A stretch of DNA of 64,000 nt from Dolomedes plantarius (GCA_907164885.2 OU015503.1:66454068-66518067), one strand, 5' to 3'; counted from the first letter of the stretch, positions 23,730 through 35,610 are shown. Numbers and translations are program-made. The notes: a model not told the origin generated them from the sequence alone.

Positions 23730-25285
23730 CACTGCTCAAAAAATTAGGGGAGCAAGCAAAGAAGTTAAGTAAACCGTGCGAGACAGCCACGTATTGGCAT
23801 AAAATGGATAGTACACGCGTATCAATGCGCAATACAGAAAAAAAGAGGCAAAAAAATTTGTAATTTCGCTTTAATTCTTTGAAAATATGGAAAAAACATG
23901 AAAAGAGGATTTAGGGCAACAATTTGGTTACATGTAAACGACAAAAAAAAAGTATTTTTTAGAAATGATGCAAGATTTTTAATATGGCGTGTGGTCACCT
24001 CGAACAGCTAAGACTGCTGCACACCTGTTTTCCATGGATGCGATGATGTTATCGATGAGATTTTGGGGAATACTGTACCACTCGTCAAGAAATACAATCT
24101 CCAAGTCTCGGAGAGTAAAAGGAGGCCTTGGTCTCGCAGCAATGCGTCTTCCGAGCATGTCCCAAACATGCTCGATTGGATTCAGGTCAGGAGAGCACGC
24201 TGGCCATTCCATACGCTGTATTGTTTCAGCTTCAAGTATGTTCTCCACAAGACGAGCTGTATGCGGTCTGGCATTATCCTGCTGGAAAACATAGGAATCT
24301 CTAATGGCTGCAGCATAAGGTATTACATGAGGTCTATGTATCTCGTCTGCATCCCTTCGGGCCGTCAAAGTACCATTCCGAATGATATGCAGATCCGTGC
24401 ATCCACCTATGCTGATTCCACTCCATACCATAAAACCAGCTCGTCTGTATTGTGACCTTTCACGAACGAATGTGGGGTTATTTCGAGTGTCCCTTTCCCT
24501 CCATACCAAAACACGTCGGGTGTCACACTCCAGACTGAATCGGGACTCGTCTGTAAACAGCACTTGGCTCCAATCATGTTGCTCGGCGAATCTCGATGTT
24601 CAGCAGCCCATCTTCTTCGGGCCGCACGGTGGCGTGAATGTCAACGGAATGCAGACCATTGGCCTACGTGCATAGAGACCTCCCTGATGAAGCCTATTAC
24701 GTACTGTTTGGCTGGACACCCTTCGTCCTGTTGCCAAGAGCAACTGTCATTGCAGCTGAGTACCATTGTCTGTTCTGCTTCGACGAGCTGTTAACAGCAT
24801 ATACCGGTCATTAGTTGCTGTAGTGGCACGTGGCCGACCTTGCCCTGGTCGACGTCTAATTTTCCCTGTTTCTTGGAATCGATTCCATAGCCTTGCAACG
24901 ACACTTCTGGAGACTCCAAAAGCGTCCGTGACAATACGTTGTGTTTGCCAGGATTCAAGTCTGCCTATAATACGCCATGCCATGAATTCCGGTAAATCAC
25001 GTTGTTGAGAAATTTTCAAGTCACCTTTTCTCTAAAAGAATAACTGAGCAATCGAATTTCACAGTTAAGGCGGTGAAACAGGCGTTTCTGCAACATCCTG
25101 ATTTCCGCCCTTATGTCCTTTTTCTGGTTTTTGACGTCATAAACTTTGATTTGAATATGAAGTTTTCTTCTTCTGTTTCCTGCTAGGCTTTAAATTATGG
25201 ATGATTTATTTTATGTTACTTATCGGTGTAAGTATTTACGTAATTTCGTTAAAACCATGTGCTCCCCTAATTGTTTTGAGGAGTG
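23730..25285 (-). mobile_element. Tc1-like transposon, near full length
   Basis: The inverted ends are CACTGCTCAAAAAATTAGGG at 23730 and its imperfect complement CCCTAATTGTTTTGAGGAGTG ending at 25285. A TA target is visible on the left (23728-23729) but mutated on the right. The 1.56-kb length and single minus-strand transposase fit a Tc1-type element. Coding damage makes it inactive. Confidence 0.88.
23979..25019 (-). pseudogene. Tc1-like transposase (DD34E type), frameshifted
   Basis: The N-terminal part (25019-24747) has the paired helix-turn-helix DNA-binding region with WQTQRIVTDAFGVSRSVVARLW and the linker GRPRATTATNDRY. The C-terminal part (24563-23979) carries the catalytic core: FTDESRF (first Asp), FQQDNARPHTA (second Asp) and SPDLNPIEHVWD (Glu). 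The join near 24747-24563 still reads VSSQTVRNRLHQGGLYARRP but contains frame changes and stops. All three catalytic residues survive. Confidence 0.93.
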
Positions 25286-27791
25286 AAATATTCACAGAAA
25301 AGAAGAATAGGCATTCAATACCTACAATTATTATTTTTATCATTTGTTTAAATAAATCATAAATATAATATTTATTGCTTAAAAAGTAAAATGTAACGTA
25401 ATGTCAATATAATCTATAATTTACGGCGAAAACGGAATATATTTTAAATGTAATGACAATATGCTTAATCTTCTAAGTATTTCATTTGAAAGGTATCAAC
25501 ATAATGTGATTTCCTCATTTTTTGCGCAGTAATCGCAGTTCTCTTACTGACATAGAAGTAAAATTGGAGCTGAAAAGTTTCGGATAATCATTTTAAAAAA
25601 TATTAATCATCTTTAAGAAAACGTTGTATGGCATTGTACTTATCTATTCTTAGAAATAGTATACAATTTTATAATATCTTTAATATTATACCTTTTTAAA
25701 TCAGATCATTTTTTGCATTAATTTAAAATTTAATAATAACTTTATTAGCATTTAAATTTCTTTATATTATTAAGTTGTATATATCTTGAAAATATTTCAA
25801 ATAATTTAATAATAACCTTATTAACATTTAAATTTCTTTGTATTAGTAATTAAATTAGGTATCTGTTCAGAATATTTTAAATTTTGACGTTCAAATTGAA
25901 CGAGTGTGTGCATCTGTCTAGAATATTTCAGATTTTAATTATCAAGTACGAGGTTGTAGTTATGCGAAAATAACTAAAATTGTTTTACTTTAACTATTCA
26001 TTGAAAAACAGCTCTGGAAAATTTGACGCAAAGCAGTTGCTAGCAAAAAAAAGATGTGTGCATGTGATCACGTAATTATATTTTGGATATCGTGACGTTT
26101 AGCTTTTGGAAGCAAATATATTGCTCTAAGTCATGACTTTACTGAATGGTAAAATTTATTTCATGATTATTCGGAAAAATTACGAGATTCCATGGTTGAA
26201 ATATTTTTCTCCTATGCTTTGACTACGTCAAAAGTATTCCGATGATAAAAAGTAATTTATACTAGTAACAGGGTATATCATTTCCAGGCACTGAGATGTA
26301 TATGCATACAAATACTTAGTATTCATTACGCCTTGTTAATATTTTCTGAAAAACATTTTTGGTCAATCCATTTATTGCAATTTTTGTCATGTTAAGCATT
26401 TTTTCGCGTGTTGTTTGGGATAACAATGGTTTGATACTTTGATATCCATGTATGTGTTTTTTAGAGATATTTTATCTCTAAATATGAATATGTGTGGATC
26501 CACACGTTTCTGGTTAGTTGCTTGTAAAAGTTTGTCTTGTAATGTAAGTATATTGTTACATAGCTTTTCCTGGATTAGAAATTTTTATCAAAGGCTACAT
26601 ATTAATTTAATTTATGAATGGATAGGGAATATACTTGTCAACCATTTGAGGTCCTAGCTACGTATTTACAGGTTAGAAAGAATTCGTGATTATTTTAATT
26701 TGCTTCCATGGAGATTTATTTGTTAATTTGTTTCCATGGAGATTTTATCTGATCTAGTTTGATTAACATATAATTTGATTAAGATATCTCCTTACAATAG
26801 CTTAAGCATCAGATTCAGTTACTCCATCTATTTTGAGAAGTCACATAATACGTGTCTTTAAAAGTGACATAACGTATTAACTGTAAAGACTTGAATTTGT
26901 CTTAAACCTGTGGTGTTAAAACCACTGTAAGAAATTGTTGTGAAATTTTTCATAGCTGTTTTTTTATGGGTAACCTGTTATTCTTAAGTTCATATTCCTA
27001 ACGGAAACGTTTTGGAATCCTTTGTTTCTAAGCGTCATACATTTTTATTCAATACAAAAACTGTTGAAATATTTCCTTTTTCATATCTTAGATGTGAACA
27101 TGGACACTATCCGAGTGTGTCTCTCATGGAACGAATAGTGACTTTTAATTTTAAATTCGAAAAGAATAAGTAAATTTTCCCATTTTATATTGATAACATT
27201 TTATTACACTCAATAAGATACATATACAGGATTTAAAATGCAAAAGTCAGACCAAAGTAACTATTTCTGTGTTTGTTCCGTCGTCCTTCTATAACTCTAC
27301 CACTGTTCTAATTTTTATACAGCTACTTAATTGCCGTTATTATGGCTTAGAGTTCACTCTTTGCAAGATGGGTACAACTGCAATTCCTGGGCCACGCCCT
27401 CGCAGTATACAGAACTATAAATATTATATAAAATTAATCTAAAGAAAAAAATTGGTGGCATTATTAAAATTTTTGAAACTTTTTTTTTCTACCATGAAAG
27501 AACTGGTAAATTTCCCGTTTGGAATTTCGGCGTTCACCAACACTTCTAGCAGGAATATAATAGTTTTTTTTCTCTTTTAAAATGCCCTTATCAGTATGTT
27601 TTCCTTTTCATCTTTTGAGAGTGACCTATCAACGGTTTTAAAAATAAATGGAAAAATATGTCTGAACTTTTATCGGTTGCTTTAAACCCCATAAATATTT
27701 TTAGGGGGGGGGGCGGGATAGGAAAGTGGGACAATTCTATCTCATACAAACGTGGATGAACATTTAAAACTCATTTTGACTAATACAAATT
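25286..27791. other. 2.5 kb without a recognised gene
   Basis: Strongly AT-rich. A local duplication of about 110 bp lies at 25720-25855 (AATAATAACTTTATTAGCATT and AATAATAACCTTATTAACATT), and CCATGGAGATTTTAT is repeated near 26706-26745. A short match (27368-27408) to 28600-28640 marks another dispersed repeat. Nothing coding is supported. Confidence 0.4.
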
Positions 27792-27802
27792 CAATGGAAT
27801 CT

Positions 27803-28143
27803 GAGAGCGCGGTAGCTCAGTTGGCAAGAGCAGCGGGCAAGTGATCTCAACGTCCCTGGTTCGATGCTCGTCACTGCAAATCTACCGCCGTGCTCACTAA
27901 TGGTGGCAAGGAAAATAGGGCGTGGCTACAACGTCCTCCAAGTGCTCAAATTTACCTCTGGAGGTGCGGGGTTAAGTGTTCCGGTCTCGTCACTTGACTC
28001 TGTTCAAAATTACGGGACCGGTCATTTAGCCAAGTCGGACTCCGACCCTTGTGGTGCTATTAAAAACCGAAGCCTTCATCTCCAATAGCCTTCGGGACTT
28101 GATCAGATGTTACATGTCGGTCAAGGGGCATAAGCAACAACAA
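27803..28143 (+). mobile_element. tRNA-derived SINE (family 2) with perfect target duplication
   Basis: The head reads GCGGTAGCTCAGTTGGCAAG (A box) then CCCTGGTTCGATGCTCGTC (B box). It is followed by a body sharing only its distal half with family 1 (GACTCCGACCCTTGTGGTGC, TATTAAAAACC, GGTCAAGGGGCATAAG) and a CAACAACAA tail. CAATGGAATCT flanks it at 27792-27802 and 28144-28154. The different head on a common tail suggests head exchange between SINE families or a shared LINE partner. Confidence 0.93.
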
Positions 28144-28317
28144 CAATGGAATCTAGTGCTAATAATTCTAGGAAATGTTAAGTATTAGAAATGTTATTTT
28201 AATTGGAGCAAAGGTTATTCGGGATGAAATCTCCAACCAGGTTTCAAATATTATTATAGTAAGATGTGATACATATACAAGTGATACAACATAATAAAAA
28301 AAAGCTTTGATAAAATA

Positions 28318-29025
28318 CCGTGTGCCAAAAGTCCATAAAAACTTTAAAAATTCATGAAAGAGGAAGAATTTATGATAAAGATGTGTAGTTTGTAAGAAAG
28401 GGCACACAAGGAATTCGGGTTTTTTTTTAGAAGCAAAATAAAAATTTAAAAAGTCACTGGTAGAGTCACTGGTCCAGCTTTGCGAACAATGCTACTCCCC
28501 GTGAACGATTCCGCCGCCATAATGGTTTCCACCGCAGTAATGCGGCCCCCGCCAGCGAGGGTCTGCCACTTCGTGAGCGATCCCCCAAATCCATAGGACC
28601 ATAGGAAAATGGGTCTCAACTGCATTTCCTTGGCCACGCCCTCAATTGCAGACCTTCAGATGATATGCAGAGGGGAACCAGTAGAAACAGAGAGAAGAAA
28701 GGAGTAAAGTGATAGGATCGCTGCTAATCCGTGAGTTCATAGTATAAGAAAAAGTGAGTAAGCAACTAGCAGGGCAGTAGATTGGAGGGCCACGGTCTTT
28801 TATTGCAAAACTGATTTGCATAATTCTGCTGGATATCTCATATGTCAGTGCCATCTACCGGTGACTTTCTTAACTGTTTTGACTTAAAATATTTTTAAAA
28901 CTTTTTTTTGGCTGTTAAAAAATTCCGACTTTCTTGAGAGCCCTTTCTTGCAAACCGCATTTCTTTATCATGATTTCTTCCTTTTTTATGAATTTTTAAA
29001 GTTTTTACGAACTTTTGGCTCACCC
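28318..29025. mobile_element. TA-flanked element with ~100-bp inverted ends
   Basis: The left end (28318-28420) and right end (28915-29025) are imperfect reverse complements. Both contain GTGAGCC/GTGTGCCAAAAG and CGTAAAAACTTTAAAAATTC. TA flanks both sides, so a Tc1/mariner-type target is likely. The interior 28446-28860 is distinctly more GC-rich and includes a segment (CCATAGGACCATAGGA) that recurs near 62710. No transposase was found. Confidence 0.7.
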
Positions 29026-29502
29026 TATATTTTGGATTTTTCAATAAGATGGAGAAATAACAAATGTTAGATAGTAGAAATTAAAGTAAAATAATTCGAA
29101 CACATTTTTGAGTAATTAATACTCCATTTTCATCGAAATGTATGAAAGTTAAACATTTAATACAACAAACTAATCACTGGTGTTGTTTACTGATTATGTT
29201 TTCTATCCTTGACTGTTCAGTGAGCAGAGAAGTATATAAAGTTCTTGGAGCTCTATGGTCAAGATTGCCTTACCTCCAGTAATAACGATACATGTTATCA
29301 AACTTCAAAATGCTTCGTAAAAATAAAATATAAAAATCGGACAAGGCCAGATAAAATAAAAATAATATATGAAAAATAGAAATTTAAAGAAATAGAGAAA
29401 AACTGCAAAGGTTTTCAAAATGTCATCATCGGAGTTTGATTCGGGGATGAGCGAAAAGTAAGCGTACGCGATACTATCTGAGTGACGAAAGCCACAGTCA
29501 GG
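29026..29502. other. Spacer
   Basis: AT-rich with no supported feature. Confidence 0.4.
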
Positions 29503-29513
29503 GATGATAAAGG

Positions 29514-29860
29514 GTTTAAGATAGCCTCGTGGTAGCGCATTTGCTTTCGGTGCCGAGGGTGTTAAGATCGAATCCTGACAAGCGCCATTAAATCGTGTCA
29601 AGGCCGGATATCGTCACATAAAATCGGTAGACCGGAAAGTCCATCTGTAAAGTCAGAGAGAATGGGAGAGGGTATGATCCTCCCAGATGTCACCCCTGGG
29701 GTCGTTCGATCAAAATTGAGGTGGCACCTGGCTAAATCGTACTCCGACCCTTGTGGTGCCATTATAAACCGGAGCCCCACCCCTCAGACCGCTAACCTAT
29801 ATGGATCTGGTCAGTAATTACTTCCGGCCAGGGGGCATAAGAAACAAAAACAACAACCGA
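29514..29860 (+). mobile_element. tRNA-derived SINE (family 1)
   Basis: The head reads AGATAGCCTCGTGGTAGCGC and AAGATCGAATCCTGACAAGC. The body keeps GGAAAGTCC, CTCCCAGATGTCACCCCTGG and GTGGTGCCATTATAAACCGG, and the tail is AAACAAAAACAACAACC. GATGATAAAGG (29503-29513) and GATGATAGAAGG (29861-29872) form an imperfect target duplication. Confidence 0.9.
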
Positions 29861-29872
29861 GATGATAGAAGG

Positions 29873-30179
29873 AGGAAATGATTCTCACTGAGATAACTGA
29901 AAAGTTCTCGGGGAAAAGAAAAAAAAACAAATAGGAGGAGTTTTAGAACAAAACTAAGCCAGCACGGTAGGAGAAATTATATTAGCTCTTAATAAGACAC
30001 GCCCGAGGGCGTTTACGATTAGCACGTACGGAGAAGTCTTTATCTCCGCAATTGATTCATTACGCGTATTAGGAATGGAATCTTAAAATAGATCATAAAA
30101 TCGATTTGAAAGTTTAGAAGCTATGACGGATTAAGACACAATATGAACGTCGCTTCGAATTGTTTTATTTGATAAATAT
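29873..30179. other. Spacer
   Basis: No supported feature. Confidence 0.4.
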
Positions 30180-30545
30180 CTCAACTAGTGGCGTGGAAGC
30201 TTTATTCAGGACTACTTCCAGTTTATCTGTGTGGTTGGTTTACAGCAACATAGAACCAATCGGGAATTACATACAAGGCCACAGGTAGCACAGTTTATTT
30301 GAAGAGTAAATTTTAATTTTTAGTAGAAAGATGGCGGCTGTAAATTAGATTGCGAAGTTGCATGACTGCATTGCATTTATTTACGGTATTATTGGCATGT
30401 ACTTTCCATGTCAGCCTACAATCTAATGTTACACCAAGGTACTTGACTGGGTTTTCCCATACAATTAACTTGCACAGTATAAATGTTTGCTGTAATTCTG
30501 AGAGTATCCAAATATCCGTTTTATCATGAAAAGTGATAATATATA
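30180..30545 (-). pseudogene. Jockey-clade non-LTR reverse transcriptase fragment
   Basis: On the minus strand, WENPVKYLGVTLDCRLTWK is followed by VNKCNAVMQLRNLIYSRHLS, then after stops LLFK-TVLPVALY and a PDW motif. This is the conserved thumb/linker segment after the jockey RT core (W-xPVKYLGVxLDxxLTW...LLYKTxLRPxxxYG). At least three in-frame stops make it a dead fragment. It is too broken to show up as a long ORF. Confidence 0.75.
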
Positions 30546-30676
30546 ATAGTTTGTACTGACCGAAAAACGTTAATACTATTATTACTGGCCATTATTTTTT
30601 TATAACCGAATGCGGTTATCCGGTTTGCTTTTCTTCTTTTTCTTTTCTTTCACAATTTATGAAATTAGTTTATATA

Positions 30677-31648
30677 CAGTGATTTCCGCTTATAAGAATC
30701 ACGTTTGTTATTACTTTTTTTGATTCTTATAAGCGGTTGATTCTTATAGCCGAAATTTAGGTTTTTGGACAGGCACACACATATCTATATATACATATAT
30801 TAGATAATTTACCATAAAATATTCTCAATTTACGTTAATTATCTTTTGTTAAAATTATTTTTTATAATTTTAAAAATACAACTTAATTTCAAGACCTAAA
30901 AGTAGATACACATGATTATAGTAAGAGAAGAAAAAAATTCAATATTTGTTACAACATAGCTGCTTAACAGTTTTAACATTTCAACTACAGGAAGGGAGCA
31001 AGAAAAAGTTTTCTATGGTAGTTTGACGCATTGAAGTTTTCAGGAGGCTGTTTATACCTCTTTGAATAACAATAGCCTCATACGAAGATTCACCTTCTAG
31101 CTTACGTTTCACGGTTTGATAACGTGCTGAATCTAATAATGTCACGTTTGCTTAAGTGATAGTGGACACTTCCCCGAAGATTTGTGCGTTCAGGGTCCAG
31201 GAATCCGCAACCAGGATGTGGGAGGTGTGAAAAAAAGAGTCCCTGTCTGTGTTTGTCACTGGAGAAAAGTGAAATCGGACCCGGAATGGGTAAAGATGCC
31301 CCCGTGTCAAGCTAATAGGACAGTGTTGTTCTAAAGCGTTTAAGGGGAAGCTATTGTGTTATGTCTAACAAAGAAAGAGATGCATTTTACGAATGTATTC
31401 CATCCCATCTTATCACTCTTTCTTTAAAAAAAAATAAAGAAAAAACTTCGGGCCTTTTGAGGATTTAAGAGGCTTTTTTGGAAAAATGAAAGGAAAGCGA
31501 CTAGTGCAAGCTGATTCTTAAAACCGGAGGATTGATTCTTTAAAGCGAAAATTTTAACATGGAAACAATTTGTTTTTGTTTTTGCGATATTGAATCTTAT
31601 AAACGGTTGATTCTTATAACCACTGATCACTATAAGCGGTGGTTACTG
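30677..31648. mobile_element. Non-autonomous pogo/mariner-like element
   Basis: The ends are CAGTGATTTCCGCTTATAAG at 30677 and, on the complement from 31648, CAGTAACCACCGCTTATAG. TA flanks both sides (30675-30676 and 31649-31650). Secondary GATTCTTATAAGCGGTTG blocks lie inside each end. The 972-bp interior has no transposase. The TIR start CAGT and the TA target fit pogo/Tigger or a related mariner group. Confidence 0.8.
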
Positions 31649-31654
31649 TATATA

Positions 31655-32404
31655 CAAGGTTACCACCTATATCCGTTACAACCCCCCTTAACTTCTAAAC
31701 GGTGACAGCTTAGGCTATAAAGTTGGTATCTAGGTATAGTAAAAAGGCTATGCACTAATCGATGAGACAACGTACAACGCCATCTATCGGCAAATTTTGG
31801 AATTAGCGTTTTTATCTAAAAAGGGTACGAGATACGGGGAAAATGTCAATTACAAAGTTGTTCAGCATCATCGATTTAGTAAGAAAAGACAACTTGTGCA
31901 CATTAATACGCAAAACATAATGTATAAAGGGTACATTTGTTTGGTCGTGACTTTCAACACTCTCGAGCGAAGCTCGAAAATACCACGAAAAAGCTCGAAA
32001 ATGTATAGTGGCTAATGGAGAGCATTTTCAGCAACATAAATAAATGATCCTGAAGATAAGAAAGTGCCTGAGTTTCTTTCTTCCACTGTTTATGACATGA
32101 CAATTTTCGAAATCGTGACCAAACAAATGTTCCTTTTCTACATTCTCTTTTAAGTACTCATGTGTGCAAGGTACCTTTTCTTACTAAATCGATGATGCTA
32201 AACAACTTTGTAACTGACTTTTTTCCCGAATCTCCGTTTTTAAGATAAAAAGGCTAGTTCCAAAATGTGCCGATAGATGGCATTGTAAGTTGTCTCATCT
32301 AGTAGCGCACAGCGTTTTTACTATATCTAGACACCAACTTTATGGCCTGAGCTATTACCGTTTAGAAGTTAAGGCGGGTGTAACGGATATAGGTTGGAAC
32401 CCTG
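31655..32404. mobile_element. Foldback-type element with ~330-bp inverted arms
   Basis: The left arm starts CAAGGTTACCACCTATATCC at 31655 and the right arm ends at 32404 with its complement (CAGGGTTCCAACCTATATCC). The arms stay alignable for about 330 bp, including ACTTCTAAACGGT, GAGACAAC, GCCATCTATCGGC and CATCGATTTAGTAAGAAAAG. TA flanks both ends. Only about 90-150 bp separates the arms. It abuts the preceding element through TATATA. Confidence 0.88.
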
Positions 32405-32411
32405 TATATTA

Positions 32412-32520
32412 CAGTGGCACACCCAGGGGGAAGGAGGGCCCCTGCCCCCCCCCCAAAGAAATAGAAATTGCATTATGAATATTGATTTTGCATTATAAAT
32501 ATTTTTATCCGTCTTTCTCG
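32412..32520. mobile_element. DNA-transposon end fragment, GTGGCACACCC family
   Basis: It starts CAGTGGCACACCCAGG followed by a C-rich run and AAATTGCATTATGAATATT. It is the inverted relative of 13345-13430. No second end was found, and it is bounded on the right by low-complexity DNA. Confidence 0.65.
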
Positions 32521-32564
32521 CCCCCCCCCAATGCATTATAAATATTTTTATTTTTATAAATATT

Positions 32565-32622
<58 letters not shown>
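32565..32622. repeat. (TA)n microsatellite
   Basis: About 58 bp of almost uninterrupted TA dinucleotides. Confidence 0.95.
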
Positions 32623-32625
<3 letters not shown>

Positions 32626-32639
32626 TCTCTAACAAGTAA

Positions 32640-33214
32640 ATCCGTAGATTTCCTATAGTAAATCAGTAACTTTGATAGGATAAAATCATCATTTCACATC
32701 GTAGAATATTCTAATTATTTTTAGCATCATATAATATATTGGAGTGCGATTCATCACATTTTCTATATGCAACTCATTCTCATTCCTGATTTTCGTTTCT
32801 TTTCCCAATTTCGCTTATTTTGGAAATCCCATTTCCTTATGTCTGCCAGCTTTTCGCACCTGCTACTCGAACAATAACCCTAAGATCTAGCATGTGAAAG
32901 GCTCTCGCGAATAGAAAAGAACTATCGACTCGCAGAATTAGATTCAGAAACTCAAACCTATTTCATAGGGGTTCAACTTGAATCGGAGACAAAAGAATAA
33001 TATTTGGATGCAACTACTGAATAAAAAAAAGAAAATAGCTCCATGAAATGTTTATAGCTAAAAATTGAATTTTAGGATGCATATCACATATAATTAATGT
33101 ACGAAATGGAACAACATGTTAACGTAGTTCTTTTTTTATTTTGAAGTACTTGGATTACATAAAGGAAGGTGGAATATCTGCTCAGAAAAAATTTACAAAG
33201 AACATATGTTTTAA
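32640..33214. other. Spacer
   Basis: AT-rich with no supported feature. Confidence 0.4.
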
Positions 33215-34012
33215 CTAGCTGAAAACCCGCACTTCGCTACGGAATACATTCAAATTAAATACAATGGTCAATGTATGCAATTAATGCCAAATACATATAT
33301 ATATATATATTTATAATAAATGTGACGATCAATGTATACAACTGATGTAAAAAAATATAAATGTATTTATAAAAAAGTCGTAACGGATATTTTTTGACAA
33401 AATAATGTAGAAGAAAATATTCAAATTAAATCTAATAGGATATACTAAAGAATATAGTAGAGTCAATGTAGTACAGTTTGGGGAACATAACTTTTACTGT
33501 ATTTTAATATTATTTTGGATAATGTCCAATCGTCTGCCGCATTAGCAAGAAAAAAAAATTTTTTTGTCTATTCCGTTGTTATGCACGTGACGATAAATTT
33601 ATTTAAAGTACCAGTAAAAGAAATCACGAGATCAGCATTTAATAAATTAAATTCTAAAAAATTAATCTTTAAAAATTCACCAAAAATCAGAAAAGGGAGG
33701 TAAAGATTCGAAAAAATTTCATTATAAAGGAATTTTTCATTATCTTTCTCATGATATAAATTTTATAACCCCCAAATTATTATTCTAAATGCAAGCTTAA
33801 AAAAAGTTACCAAAACAGCTTAAAAATTTAATTTAAAAAAATCTAAGAAGAATTTTTCAAAAATCTTTCCTTGTGCACCCCTACACTATAAGAAGAATCG
33901 CCATGCAAAATTTCAGCCCTTTAGGTGCAGCGGTTTGGTCTGTGCGTTGTATGTTAGTCAGTCAATCAGTCAGTCAGTTACGCAAATGTTTTATATATAT
34001 ATATATTAAAGA
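33215..34012 (-). mobile_element. Helitron remnant, copy 2
   Basis: The same family as 15239-16178 in the same orientation. The CTAG 3' end is at 33218-33215 with the GAAGTGCGGGTTTTCAGCTAG hairpin region. It shares AATTTAAAGTA, GAGATCAGCATTTAATAAATT, AGAAAAGGGAGGTAAA and the 5' subterminal block AAGGGCTGAAATTTTGCATG. TGACTGACTGACTGAT and a TA-rich run lie at the 5' end near 34012. The helicase segment is absent here. Confidence 0.78.
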
Positions 34013-34050
34013 CATTTTTGACGGAACGAATTAAAGAAAGTTAATACATA

Positions 34051-34244
34051 CACAAGGAAACTTCTCTAGCTGGCCACCCCTGTTTCACGGCTACCCCTCT
34101 AAACTGTCATATTTTGTTCAGAACCGATTCACGACTCCATGTACCCAATAATGTTATGGAAGAAGCCACTTTTCGACTGCCACACTTCAATACGGCCAAT
34201 TTTGTTCGAAACCATGACTGGCCCCCCTTAGAGAAGTTTCACTG
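34051..34244. mobile_element. Short TA-flanked MITE, single-unit relative of 52076-52789
   Basis: The ends resemble CAGTGAAACTTCTCTA: right end TAGAGAAGTTTCACTG, left end CACAAGGAAACTTCTCTAGC. TA lies on both sides. The interior holds TGGCC, GTTCAGAACC and GTTCGAAACCATGACTGGCC, which correspond to one to two of the units that are tandemly repeated in the 52-kb element. Confidence 0.72.
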
Positions 34245-35003
34245 TATACGTTATTATCTAAAAAATGCGCAGTTCCTCAAAAATACTTTTTTAAATTACA
34301 CACAGGAACCACATTTTTTTTCAAAAGAATGTAATTTTAAACTAATCCAATATCAAACTCTAAGTTATAGCTTTCGAACTCACGGATCCTCTACCCTCCT
34401 TTCTCTTTCGATTTTCTTCTATCCAATCAGATCCTTCCATTTAGCCAATTCGTTACTTCTTTGCAGAGTTCGATAAATTACATTAGAGCGCTAAGCCCGG
34501 GAAATGCAGTTATTTCGCCTAGCGACCCCATTTGAGGTCGCAAAGCGAAATTTTGGGGTCGCGAAAATTTAATTCTGGAACATGAATTTAATTCTTGTCG
34601 CCCTCCGCGAGTATCTAAGACATATTTTATTGTATTTGTTTAAATATACGGAAAGTATGTTCCTCATATTTTATGCATTCCTCGGAAAAGCATCTATAAT
34701 TTAAAACATTAAAATGAAACCAGTGAGGGATAAAATTAACTCAGAATTCATTCATAAATAATAATTTTATAATGAAATCGGGGAGTGGCATAAATGTGTT
34801 CTTGTTGTATAGTGTCGGTGTGGGACAGCGATAGCGTGTGCAGAGTTGCCAGAAACATTTGTGGGAATCATGTATCAAAACTACTATTTTTCACATGTAT
34901 ATTGTTTACCAAAGAAATAAATTATTTATGAGAAAATATTTATCTATATATCCTTTTATCCTGGGGTCGCGAAAAAATCTCAATGATAAAAAGGGGTCAT
35001 GAA
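34245..35003. other. Spacer with possible hAT-derived GGGGTCGCGAA motifs
   Basis: GGGGTCGCGAAAATTT at about 34555 and GGGGTCGCGAAAAAATCTC at about 34966 resemble motifs seen near ends of some hAT elements, but I could not bound an element. A piece at 34372-34430 matches 63036-63083 in inverted orientation. No gene. Confidence 0.35.
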
Positions 35004-35225
35004 CAGGGCCCGATTTAGAAAATTCTTGACTATAGGCACAATTCGGGATGGGGGCCCCCCTAACACTGATGTGGGCGTAAAATTTCCAAAATTGACACGC
35101 AAAAAAAAAAAAAAAAAAAAATCATGAATCATTGTGAAAGTACCAGTTTACCAAGAATTGGCTATTTGAAGCGTAGAAGCCTAGAACGTTATCAAATAAC
35201 ATAACAAAAACCAATACAACATATT
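35004..35225 (+). mobile_element. hAT-like end repeat, CAGGGCCCGATTTAG family, copy 1
   Basis: It begins CAGGGCCCGATTTAGAAAAT and continues with GTGGGCGTAAAATTTCC, an A-tract and GGCTATTTGAAGCGTAGAAG. It aligns with the inverted copy at 60190-60422. The CAGGG terminus suggests a hAT-type MITE. The other end is not clear. Confidence 0.7.
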
Positions 35226-35422
35226 AACTTCATTATGAAAACACCAATACAATGCACCCAGAAAAACTTATTAATCCCATATATACACTATATACAAAAG
35301 ATAAATAACAAAAAAGATGGTGTATGTATGATACCATTCATAAAAAATACGATTTTTGCAAATGACAACTACGATTTTTGCTACGATTTTTACTATAACT
35401 TACATATGATGAACTATAAATA

Positions 35423-35610
35423 CGAGGGTCATTCTAAAAGTAAAGAACGTTTGTTTCTCTAGTCATTTTTATTCAAGATAATGAAAGAAAACTTATTGTA
35501 CAACACGTTGTGATATCTTACCTATTTTTCTACGTAGATACCGTTCAAATTGAACCATTTGTCAAAGCGCTGTAACAGCTTTCCTATGCCTTCTGCATAC
35601 TCACTTGATA
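35423..35610 (-). pseudogene. mariner transposase C-terminus and terminal repeat
   Basis: On the minus strand the last residues read SSEYAEGIGKLLQRFDKW and FNLNGIYVEK then stop, the conserved C-terminus of mariner transposases (FYxxGIxKLxxRxxKCxxxxGxYxEK). The TIR on the plus strand is CGAGGGTCATTCTAAAAGTA at 35423, after TA. The rest of the element is cut off at about 35610, exactly where the 114-bp satellite begins. Confidence 0.82.

Noticed and set aside
23989..25008. Plus-strand ORFs at 23989-24294, 24063-24455, 24382-24675, 24564-24794 and 24766-25008
   Set aside because: They are shadows of the minus-strand Tc1-like transposase.
27803..27880. tRNA gene with A and B boxes
   Set aside because: A full cloverleaf is not convincing, a SINE body and CAA tail follow, and the whole unit has a target duplication. 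The same reasoning applies at 14620, 16581, 19936, 29514, 8445 and 60423.
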